Part shown: positions 25,825 through 34,300 of the stretch, in pieces | How positions within the stretch are numbered: position 1 is the first letter of the stretch | Layout: each line of letters begins with the position of its first letter | Source: Clostridia bacterium | Lineage (GTDB): Bacteria > Bacillota > Clostridia > Oscillospirales > CAG-272 | Reading direction: 5' to 3' | Length of the DNA stretch: 64,000 bases | Assembly (NCBI GenBank): GCA_017537175.1 | Contig: JAFYLH010000032.1 | Span: forward strand, 62,001 to 126,000 | Notes under the pieces: model-generated | Database searches by the model: none | Told to the model about the DNA's origin: nothing | The model's input: the letters and a program-made list of their open reading frames with translations, nothing else | Position numbers and translations under genes: made by a program

Positions 25825-25853
25825 GTATAAATCCCCTTGTTTTACAGATACTA
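25825..25853 (+). promoter_or_regulatory. Sigma-G-like forespore promoter of spoVT
   Basis: GTATAA (25825-25830), 16-base spacing, GATACTA (25847-25853). This fits the sigma-F/sigma-G consensus (GYATAA, about 16 bases, CATNNTA with G for the first C). B. subtilis spoVT belongs to the sigma-G regulon. The same two boxes at the same spacing are conserved in the three other leader copies. Confidence 0.6.
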
Positions 25854-25888
25854 TTATCAGCAACTGTAAATCAAGGAGATTTTTATAT

Positions 25889-26437
25889 ATGAAAGCAACA
25901 GGAATTGTGAGAAGAATAGATGACCTGGGACGCGTGGTTATACCCAAGGAAATAAGACGCACAATGAGGATAAGAGAGGGAGATCCCTTGGAGATATTTA
26001 CCGACCGTGAGGGTGAGGTTATATTCAAAAAATATTCTCCCATCGGGGAGCTGAACACTTTGGCAAGTCAATATGCTCAGGCTCTGAACCGCACCTGCAC
26101 CTTAAACGTGGTCATCACCGACCGTGACAGCGTTATTGCTTATGCGGGGGTGCCCAAAAAGGATTATCAGGACAAAAACGTATCAAAGTCAATCGAGGAT
26201 ATTATCGAAAGCCGAACCCTGTACACCTACGAGGCGGGCAAGGAAAAGATCACTATGATAGACGAGGCAACCGAATACTATGCCTCGGTGGTTATGCCCA
26301 TCATTACCGAGGGCGACATCATCGGCTGTGTGGCGTCGCTTCAGAACGAGGCGCAGGAGCGCGAGGTGGATTTTGAGACCGAAAAGAAGCTGATCCTTAC
26401 CGCAGCAAGCTTTTTGAGTAAGCAGCTGGAATCGTAA
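25889..26437 (+). CDS. spoVT: Stage V sporulation protein T
   Basis: 182 residues; ATG at 25889 with AAGGAGATTTTTAT upstream. Residues 1-50 are an AbrB/MazE swapped-hairpin DNA-binding domain (TGIVRRIDDLGRVVIPKEI). Residues ~55-182 form the GAF-like domain typical of SpoVT (VVITDRDSVIAYAG ... VVMPIITEGDIIGCVASLQNE). SpoVT is a forespore regulator that tunes sigma-G genes and germination. This is the only complete copy; repeated copies of its leader and 5' codons lie in the 8 kb upstream. Confidence 0.93.
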   Translation: MKATGIVRRIDDLGRVVIPKEIRRTMRIREGDPLEIFTDREGEVIFKKYSPIGELNTLASQYAQALNRTCTLNVVITDRDSVIAYAGVPKKDYQDKNVSKSIEDIIESRTLYTYEAGKEKITMIDEATEYYASVVMPIITEGDIIGCVASLQNEAQEREVDFETEKKLILTAASFLSKQLES

Positions 26438-26446
26438 ATATGCATA

Positions 26447-26479
26447 ACAAAAGCTCTTGTTTTTGACAAGAGCTTTTGC
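26447..26479 (+). terminator. Terminator of spoVT
   Basis: AAAAGCTCTTG and CAAGAGCTTTT arms around TTTTTGA, ten bases after the stop. Confidence 0.85.
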
Positions 26480-26640
26480 TATGCGCGATATGTTTTATCT
26501 ATGATAAAACGCGATATATTTATTCTATAAATGCGATATATCTTGCAAGCAAGATGCGATATATGCTCACTTTGTTCGCATGCGAAAAGGTAGATATAAA
26601 TCTCTTGCGTTCCACGCAAGGGATTTATATCGCAAAAGCC
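26480..26640. repeat. Tandem hairpin array, linker family GCGATATA, second copy
   Basis: Hairpins with different stems (GTTTTATC/GATAAAAC, ATTTA/TAAAT, TCTTGC/GCAAGA, TTGCG/CGCAA and others) separated by GCGATATA. The linker matches the array at 2757 while the stems do not. Confidence 0.75.
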
Positions 26641-26666
26641 ATCGCTTTAATTAGCGATGGCTTTTA
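26634..26666. terminator. Bidirectional terminator downstream of pnp
   Basis: AAAAGCCATCGC-TTTAATTA-GCGATGGCTTTT, between the convergent spoVT and pnp units. Confidence 0.85.
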
Positions 26667-26681
26667 ATATTGAATTAAACT

Positions 26682-26752
26682 ACCCATCGTGTGAAGATGA
26701 ATATTTTTAACTGTACTTCACCCGATTATACGGTGCAGGGCTTAGCCCTGCT
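26682..26752 (-). repeat. TAATCGGGTGA element downstream of pnp
   Basis: On the minus strand: palindrome GCAGGGCTAAGCCCTGC (which contains the pnp stop codon), then TATAATCGGGTGAAG, an AT stretch and TCACACGATGGGTAG. Sense orientation relative to pnp. Confidence 0.75.
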
Positions 26753-29099
26753 TCTTGCCGAAGAGGCTGGAGAAGAAGCCGCCCTTGGTTTCTTCTGTCT
26801 TGGGCTCTTCTGCCTTGGGAGCTTCAACGGGCTTGGGAGCTTCTACAGGCTTGGGAGCCTCTACTGCTGCCTCAGGAGCGGGTCTGTCATTGTTGTATCT
26901 GGGACGGTTGCCGCCGTTGTTGTTGCGGGGGCCTCTGTCGCCGCCGTTACGGGGACCGCGGTCACCGCCCTGACGGGGTCTGTCGCTCTTTTCACGGGGT
27001 GCTCTCTCACGGGGAACGTAGTTCTCATAAGCGAGGTTCATTCTGCCCTTTTCGTCAACGCCGAGGAACTTAACCTTAAAGGTGTCGCCAACCTTAACAA
27101 CATCCTCAACCTTCTCTACTCTGTGGTCTGCGAGCTTGGAGATGTGTACCATACCCTCCTTGCCGGGAGCAAACTCAACGAAAGCACCGATCTCGATGGT
27201 TCTGGTAACCTTACCCTCGTAAACCTCACCTACCTCGGGCTCGAATACGATGTTCTTGATGATCTCCTGAGCCTGAAGTGCGCCGTCGCGGTTAACGGAA
27301 GCAATGTAGATTGTGCCGTCCTCCTCGATGTCGATCTTAGCACCGGTGTCAGCAACGATCTTCTGGATTACCTTACCGCCTGTACCGATAACCTCACGGA
27401 TCTTGTCAACATCTATGTTCATGGTGATCATCTTGGGAGCATACTTGGAAACCTCTGCTCTGGGCTCGGGTATTGCCTTGAGGATGTAATCGTCGATGAT
27501 GTAATCTCTGCCCTTGTGTGTGGTCTCAAGAGCGTTCTTGATGATCTCGGGGGTCAGACCGTCGATCTTGAGGTCCATCTGGATGGAGGTAATACCCTTG
27601 TGGGTACCTGCTACCTTAAAGTCCATATCGCCGTAGAAGTCCTCGAGACCCTGGATGTCAAGCATGGTCATCCATCTCTCACCCTCGGTGATAAGACCGC
27701 AGGAGATACCTGCAACGGGAGCCTTGATCGGAACACCTGCATCCATAAGAGCAAGTGTGGAACCGCAGACAGAAGCCTGAGAGGTAGAACCGTTGGAGGA
27801 AACAACCTCGGATACAAGTCTGATTGCGTAGGGGAACTCCTCTACAGAGGGGAGTACGGGAACGAGAGATCTTTCAGCAAGTGCACCGTGACCGATCTCA
27901 CGTCTGCCGGGGCTGCGGGCGGGCTTAGCCTCACCTGTAGAGTAGCCGGGCATATTGTAGTGGTGCATATATCTCTTCTCGGTCTGCTCGTCGATGCCGT
28001 CAAGCTTCTGAACATCACCGATGGTGGAAAGTGTAGCTATGGTAAGAACCTGTGTCTGACCGCGGGTAAAGAGACCGGAGCCGTGAACACGGGGAAGGAG
28101 ATCAACCTCTGCTGCGAGGGGTCTGATCTGGTCAAGTCTTCTGCCGTCAACACGCTTGCCCTCGTCAAGCAGCCAACGTCTTACAACGAACTTCTGGATC
28201 TTGTAGAGGATCTCGCCGTAGAGAGCATCGGTAGCATCGGGATAGGTTTCTGCAAAGTGCTCGATAACCTTGTCGGTAACTACCTGCATACGCTCGTCAC
28301 GAACAGTCTTGTCATCGGTGTCAAGAGCATACTTAACATCGTCGATGCAGAATGCCTTGATAGCCTCGTACATATCGTTGTCAACATCACCGGACTCGTA
28401 GCTGAACTTGGGCTTACCGATTTCTGCTACGATAGAGTTGATGAACTCACAAACCTTCTTGATCTCATCGTGAGCCATCATAATAGCCTCGAACATCTTG
28501 TCGTCGGGAACCTCGTTTGCACCTGCCTCGATCATAACTACCTTTGCAAGGCTGCCTGCAACGGTAAGCTCAAGGTCAGACTTCTCTCTCTGCTCGAGAG
28601 TAGGGTTTATAACAAGCTCGCCGTCAACCATACCCATGAACACGCCTGCGATAGGACCGTTCCAGGGAATATCGGAGATGGAGAGAGCGATGGATGTACC
28701 GATCATAGCGGTAATTTCGGGCGAACAGTCGGGATCAACAGACATAACGGTGAGGTGAATTGCTACATCGTTACGGAGATCCTTGGGGAAGAGGGGACGT
28801 ACAGGACGGTCGATAACTCTGGAGGTAAGGATAGCCTTCTCAGAGGGACGGCCCTCACGCTTATTGTAGCTGCCGGGGATACGGCCTACTGCATAAAGCT
28901 TTTCATCAAAATCAACGGACAACGGTAAAAAGTCGATACCGTCACGGGGCTTAGCGCTTGCTGTAGCGCAAGCAAGAACTACTGTTTCGCCGTAGCGAAC
29001 AAGGCAGGAACCGTTTGCAAGGCCTGCTAACTTACCGGTCTCGATTACGAGAGGACGGCCTGCGAGTGTGTACTCGAAGGTCTTGAAATTTTCGAACAT
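26742..29099 (-). CDS. pnp: Polyribonucleotide nucleotidyltransferase (PNPase)
   Basis: 785 residues. Two RNase PH domains (FLPLSVDFDEKLYAVGRIPGSY; second with SNGSTSQASVCGSTLALMDAG), the alpha-helical linker, a KH domain (IREVIGTGGKVIQKIVADTGA) and an S1 domain (GEVYEGKVTRTIEIGAFVEF). It is the phosphorolytic 3'-5' RNA-degrading enzyme. The C-terminal ~85 residues are unusual: an Arg/Gly/Asn-rich stretch, then repeated VEAPKP units and an end GGFFSSLFGKKQG. Downstream of rpsO, the usual order. The last two codons and the stop form part of a repeat hairpin. Confidence 0.95.
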   Translation of the reverse strand: MFENFKTFEYTLAGRPLVIETGKLAGLANGSCLVRYGETVVLACATASAKPRDGIDFLPLSVDFDEKLYAVGRIPGSYNKREGRPSEKAILTSRVIDRPVRPLFPKDLRNDVAIHLTVMSVDPDCSPEITAMIGTSIALSISDIPWNGPIAGVFMGMVDGELVINPTLEQREKSDLELTVAGSLAKVVMIEAGANEVPDDKMFEAIMMAHDEIKKVCEFINSIVAEIGKPKFSYESGDVDNDMYEAIKAFCIDDVKYALDTDDKTVRDERMQVVTDKVIEHFAETYPDATDALYGEILYKIQKFVVRRWLLDEGKRVDGRRLDQIRPLAAEVDLLPRVHGSGLFTRGQTQVLTIATLSTIGDVQKLDGIDEQTEKRYMHHYNMPGYSTGEAKPARSPGRREIGHGALAERSLVPVLPSVEEFPYAIRLVSEVVSSNGSTSQASVCGSTLALMDAGVPIKAPVAGISCGLITEGERWMTMLDIQGLEDFYGDMDFKVAGTHKGITSIQMDLKIDGLTPEIIKNALETTHKGRDYIIDDYILKAIPEPRAEVSKYAPKMITMNIDVDKIREVIGTGGKVIQKIVADTGAKIDIEEDGTIYIASVNRDGALQAQEIIKNIVFEPEVGEVYEGKVTRTIEIGAFVEFAPGKEGMVHISKLADHRVEKVEDVVKVGDTFKVKFLGVDEKGRMNLAYENYVPRERAPREKSDRPRQGGDRGPRNGGDRGPRNNNGGNRPRYNNDRPAPEAAVEAPKPVEAPKPVEAPKAEEPKTEETKGGFFSSLFGKKQG

Positions 29100-29199
29100 A
29101 TTCTTCTACTCCTTTAAACATCTATAGACTCAAAACGCTGTTTTGGTCTTCTCAAAGCTCTTTGGCTTTTGATACATAATAATTTGTTTCCGTAAAAAA

Positions 29200-29313
29200 G
29201 GGCGGGCAGCGAGTCGCTGCACCCATACTGCGCTCTTAAGCTCAGTGATTCAATTCACACGGAATTTTATTTCCGTAAAAAAGGGCGGAATGAGTTCCGC
29301 CCCTATACGCTGT
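29200..29313. repeat. Paired hairpins in the rpsO-pnp gap
   Basis: The 19-base string TTTCCGTAAAAAAGGGCGG occurs twice (29188 and 29269), each followed by a different short hairpin (GCAGCGA/TCGCTGC; GGCGGAA/TTCCGCC with CCCCTATA after it). The second could act as a terminator after rpsO. Confidence 0.6.
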
Positions 29314-29317
29314 GTAA

Positions 29318-29584
29318 TTACTTTCTGATACCCAGCTTCTTGATGATCTCACGGTAGCGCTCGATGTCCTTCTTCTGGAGGTAGTTGAGAAGGTTTCTTC
29401 TGTGACCTACCATCTTAAGAAGACCTCTACGGCTGTGATGGTCCTTCTTGTTAACCTTGAGGTGCTCTGTGAGCGTGTTGATTCTGGAGGTAAGGATAGC
29501 GATCTGTACCTCGGGAGAACCTGTGTCGCCTTCGTGAACTGCGTAGGCTTCGATTATAGCCTGCTTTTCGTCCTTTGTCATCAT
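29318..29584 (-). CDS. rpsO: 30S ribosomal protein S15
   Basis: 88 residues, the standard length, from the ATG at 29584 with AAAGGTGG eight bases upstream; a GTG four codons earlier overlaps that site and is rejected. Family motifs [19 protein letters not shown] and RRNLLNYL are present. It binds 16S rRNA helices in the small subunit. Encoded ahead of pnp, with its own promoter and a ~110-base leader that may be autoregulatory. Confidence 0.96.
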   Translation of the reverse strand: MMTKDEKQAIIEAYAVHEGDTGSPEVQIAILTSRINTLTEHLKVNKKDHHSRRGLLKMVGHRRNLLNYLQKKDIERYREIIKKLGIRK

Positions 29585-29698
29585 GGTTTTATCCACCTTT
29601 TAAAAATATTTACTCACCATAAGGCCCTGTCTACGGTTGGTGAATGTCGGTAGTATACCGTGTTGCCCATAAACTGCGCCTTCGGTGGCATCCTGCAT

Positions 29699-29727
29699 AT
29701 TATAACAACATTAAGTTGAAAATGCAA
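29699..29727 (-). promoter_or_regulatory. rpsO promoter and structured leader
   Basis: TTGCAT (29722-29727) and TATAAT (29699-29704) with 17-base spacing on the minus strand. The transcript start leaves a leader of about 110 bases with hairpin potential (ACGGT...ACCG-type arms), compatible with S15 autoregulation, though no known leader class was recognised. Confidence 0.65.
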
Positions 29728-29779
29728 TCATTATTGTATTTTTTTCACGAATAATTAACATTTCAAAGCCGCCCAACTG

Positions 29780-31177
29780 TCATTGTGCCGCTTCAAAAGA
29801 GTCCTTTGCCCCATTATAAATGCTTTCCGGGGTGAGCTCATAGTTATATACAGCCTTTGCCAGAGCATCCACGGTATAAACACGGTAATCGGGATAAACA
29901 TCGGTCAGATCATTTATGGGCCTGCCGTCCTTGATGCCGCAGATATAGTCCATCATATCAAGAGCGCTGGAATCCCGTATCGATGTGTCTATAAGCTCAT
30001 AATAGTATGCATCCGACAGATATCCGCCCATAGCTGCGGCATACAGGCCGTCAAGCGCGGCTGCCATATCCTTGCAGGTGCTTCCGGCATAGACCGTAAT
30101 TACTGCGTGATCGGGGGATACATAGCTGTAATAGGTATCGTTTGATGCTACGGTCTTTGGCAGAGGCAGAATACACCAGTCGGGGGACATAGTGGTTATT
30201 ATCTCCATTTCACCTACCGTGCCTATATAAAAGAGGGCATTTCCCTGCATAAAATCACCTCTTGCAGAGCCGCTCTCCGCGCTGTCATTGTACAGGGTCT
30301 TTTGACCGCCTATACTGCGTAGCAGACTTATTATTCCTGCGGTCCTTTCGTTATTGTAGGCAAGGGCAGGGGTCTTTGCGTAGCCTGTGTCGGTAAAGCT
30401 GCCACCGCCTGACTTATATACCGTACGGGTCAGAAGTCCTAAGTCGGAAGCCGCCAATCCTGCGTTTGCGTTAATGTCGGTGTTGATGCGCAGCATAGCA
30501 ATAAGCTCATCCCAGGTCCAGCTTCCCTCTTTGACTTTATCATAGGGCATACTAAGGCCTGCGGACCTTAAAAGATCGCGGTTGACATACAGACAGTAGT
30601 AGCTTCTTATATCCCGGTTGAACTCACCGTATATTCCGTAGCTCTCCGAGCCCCGGGCCGCCTGTGACATCATAACGGTATCATACCATGCCTTGTTAAA
30701 ATCTCCGCCTATAACAGATTGGGTCTTAAGCAGAACACCTCTTGCCGCAAAGCTGCCCAGATCCTTTTGCGGTATGGAAAGCAGGTCTGCATAGTGTACT
30801 CCTGCAAGCATATTTACCTGAGCGGAGCGCAGGACCGTGTCGGAATTATCCTCAAACTGCACCAGCCTTGTGGAATACTTTTTCTCAAACAGGGCATTAT
30901 GCAACTTAAGGATGCTGTTGCGGTTGCTGTCCGAGGCGGTGGGTACATGGACCATACCCGAGGTGGATGCAATGGTAAAATTGTCACCCAGATCCACAGA
31001 GGGAATAGAGTTAAGAGCCTCTACCGCCTTTTTCTTCATAGAATCGGTATCAACCGTTACCTGGGTAACACCGCTGTCGGTGCTGTCGTCGGGGACGGGT
31101 TGGGTATTATTTTCTTTACACGAGGTCACGGACAGGCATACAAGCAGAGCCGTGACAAATACTAATAACTTTTTCAT
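29780..31177 (-). CDS. Extracellular solute-binding lipoprotein
   Basis: 465 residues from ATG 31177; 27 upstream in-frame codons look non-coding. Signal peptide with lipobox VTSC (Cys20) and a Ser/Asp/Thr-rich spacer. The rest has the pattern of family-1-type ABC substrate-binding proteins (YCLYVNRDLLRSAGLSMPYDKVKEGSWTWDEL, ALFYIGTVGEMEI). It would deliver a carbohydrate or oligopeptide to a permease, but no permease or ATPase gene is adjacent, so it is an orphan. A weak TAATAGGT precedes the start. Confidence 0.8.
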   Translation of the reverse strand: MKKLLVFVTALLVCLSVTSCKENNTQPVPDDSTDSGVTQVTVDTDSMKKKAVEALNSIPSVDLGDNFTIASTSGMVHVPTASDSNRNSILKLHNALFEKKYSTRLVQFEDNSDTVLRSAQVNMLAGVHYADLLSIPQKDLGSFAARGVLLKTQSVIGGDFNKAWYDTVMMSQAARGSESYGIYGEFNRDIRSYYCLYVNRDLLRSAGLSMPYDKVKEGSWTWDELIAMLRINTDINANAGLAASDLGLLTRTVYKSGGGSFTDTGYAKTPALAYNNERTAGIISLLRSIGGQKTLYNDSAESGSARGDFMQGNALFYIGTVGEMEIITTMSPDWCILPLPKTVASNDTYYSYVSPDHAVITVYAGSTCKDMAAALDGLYAAAMGGYLSDAYYYELIDTSIRDSSALDMMDYICGIKDGRPINDLTDVYPDYRVYTVDALAKAVYNYELTPESIYNGAKDSFEAAQ

Positions 31178-31251
31178 ACCTATTAGTATAAGCATATTTT
31201 TGCCGAAATTCAATTGATAATTGTAAATAATACAACCTTGATTTTTCAACA

Positions 31252-31280
31252 TTGACAAAATATTCCCCCTGTGATATCAT
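31252..31280 (+). promoter_or_regulatory. Promoter of the large esterase gene
   Basis: TTGACA (31252-31257) and TATCAT (31275-31280), 17-base spacing, 36 bases before the start codon. Confidence 0.75.
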
Positions 31281-31315
31281 AATAAGGTATGATTACTTAA
31301 AAAATGGAGGAAATT

Positions 31316-34300
31316 ATGAAGATTTCTGTAAGAATATCGGCGTTGGTTCTTTGCCTGCTGATGCTTTTACCTACATTTGTTTTCGGTTATGTGGGGGGTG
31401 TTACACAGAACCCCGATGTGGAGATGCCAAAATCCACTCCCGTAATCGACGGTGAGATAGAGCCCGACGGCTCCTGGTCACAGGCGGCCTATCTCAATGA
31501 TGCAACTTTCGGCAGATTCTGGGATGTAATGGAGCCCACATCCACCGCAAAGGTTTATTTTGCATATGATGCAAATAACCTTTATTTTGCGGCAGATATA
31601 ACCGACTGTAACGATACAAATTATTTTGTAGCATCTACAGGCTATGACAATATAGATAACAGCGGCACCAAAAAGCCCTACGGCTTCAACGGCGACGTTA
31701 TGAACCTGATGCTTGACCCTATGGGCGTGTTTGAAAAGAACTCTTCAAAGCAGACCACCCCCTGGTATAACGTAGGTATCTATTCCGATAATACCGTTAA
31801 GGTCTACCGCTCTCAGGTAAACGAGGGTGACATTACATCCTCTGTCAGTGCAAAGGGTGAGATCACAGGCTACGGCTGGCGCTTTGAGGTAGCTATCCCC
31901 TGGTCTGTAATTGTGGCGGATGTAAAGGCTCTCGGACTTACCGTTACTCAGGCTCAGCTTGCGACTATCGGCTCTACCTCCCGTGCGGCTTGTATGTATA
32001 TGGACAGATATGTTACCGCAAACGGAACGGTCGATACATGGGGCCGTTTTATAACAGTTTGCGAAAAGACCTATGACGGCTACAGCGGTACCTCTACCAG
32101 CGGTGTCGTGGCAAAGGCATACGGTATCTTGCTTAAGCACACCGACCTTCATGTTCATACCTGGAGCGAGTGGACAAGGGTAGATGCTACCTGTACCGCC
32201 GACGGCTCGAACACAAGAAAGTGTACTGCCTGCGGGTATACCGAAGCAGAGGTCATCACAGCCTTAGGTCACACCGAGGGTGAGACCGTAACGGTTGATG
32301 TAACCTGTACCACAGACGGCAGTAAGACTACATATTGCAGTACCTGTAATGAAATAATCTCCTCCCAAACATATAAGGCAGAGGGTCACCTCTTCTCTGA
32401 CTGGCAGCTTGTAAAGGAAGCTACCGAAACCGCCCACGGACTTGAAAAGCGCGAATGCTCTGTATGCGGCGCTGCCGAAGAGCGCAATACCCCTATGCTT
32501 TCCTCCGATCAGCCTGTTGTTGCAGGTGTAAATAACTATACCGTGACCCTTAACGGTATCACCGACATAAAGGAAATAAGATTTGCCATCGGTACATATA
32601 CCACAGGCTCACAGGTCAAGGCGGCAGAAAAAAATGTAACCCTTGACGCGGCAACCGTTAAGAAATACACCGTTGACGGTGTGTTCACCTATGATCTGCC
32701 CTGGGTAGGAGCTTACACCTTTTGGGTAAGAGCAAATAACGGCACAGGCTATTTCCTCTATACCGATGTAAATGAGATAACACCCTATGTTACCTCTTAC
32801 GGAGTTAAGCTCACAGTCAATGACTTTGGTGAGGACTACAAGGACGCCTGGCTTGCAAAGGGTACATTCAATACCTACAACGAGATCAAGGCAAGTACAG
32901 AGTTTAAGTATCAGGCATCTGCCAATAAGCTTGCCAACTACGCAAAGACCACCCATGATTTTACATACACAATGACCGATCCCGGCGACTATACCGTGCT
33001 TATCAGATACAATGACGGAAGCGTTGATGTTATCCATCATACCCTTACCGTTGACGTACCCGTGCTTAAGGGTAACGGACTTCAGGCTATAGTTCAGAAC
33101 ATCCCCGACATCAAGATCATCCGTACTGCTTACGGTCACCATACCTCTGTAGCCTCTATCAAAGCGGCAAGCGGTGTTCGTAACTTCTCAAACAAGAACG
33201 ACATCAAGGGTGCAGATGAATATACCATCCAGTACCGCACCGAGGGTGAAGTGACCCTTATCGTTGAGTATAACAATGGCTATAAGCATTTCCTCTATTA
33301 TAACGTAACAAAGAAGACTCCTACCTTTAATCTTACCGAAAAGACAGTAACCTTTGGTAACCTTGAGGGTATGACCGTATTGAGATATGCTCCCGGTACA
33401 TATTCTACCTCTACCGAGATAAAGAATGCCACCGGCTCACAGTATCTCAGACCCTCGGCAATTGTTGACGGTGTGATCAGCATCACCTTGGAGGACGGAA
33501 CCTACAGCTTTGTTGTTCAGTATGACGATGACAGCTATTTCTATAAGACCGTTACAATAAGCAATGTGATCGAGCCTACCGTTACTGCTGCCAATGTTTC
33601 AAAGGCGTTTACCAGTAATATGATGTTCCAGCGCGACGAGCCTATCTCTGTATGGGGCTGGTCAACCAAGGCAAACGAGGGCAAGGTAATCACCGCGACC
33701 TTAGGCGATATGTTTGCCTGGACTACGGTAAAGAACGGTGAGTGGAAGATAACCTTCCCAAATACCCTGCCTGCAACTACAGAGCCTATGATGCTGACGG
33801 TCAACACCGCAAAGGCTACAAAGACCTTCCGTAACATTCTTATAGGTGATGTATATTATGTTATCGGTCAGTCAAATGCCTTCTACGGCATTGCAAATCA
33901 GGTTCAGGAGATGCAGCAGAACGGTCTTAAGCCCAACTGGGACTACAGCGGTGAGCGTAATATCCGTTTCTTCCGTAACAGTAGCACCTATACCTCCTCA
34001 TATACGGGAACAAAGGCACAGGGTACTACCACACTTCTTGAGGATGTGGAATACAGCTCTACCGTATGGATGACACCCACAAATATTCAGAGTCAGTTGA
34101 CCAATCCTCCCGCAACGGGTTCTTTCTCCGCACTTGGCTATCTCTTTGCATACAATATGTCAAACAAGACAGACGTGCCGATAGGTGTAATTGAAATAGA
34201 TGCATCCGGTTTCCCCCTTATTGCATTTGCACCCAATGAGCTTGCGGACAAATGGGGAGATGAAAGCTACAATGCTTCAACAGGTGTTTATACCTATAAC

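Noticed and set aside
26691..28928. 745-codon plus-strand open frame
   Set aside because: It is antisense to pnp, whose protein motifs are unmistakable; the antisense product is low-complexity Val/Leu/Gly with no family features.
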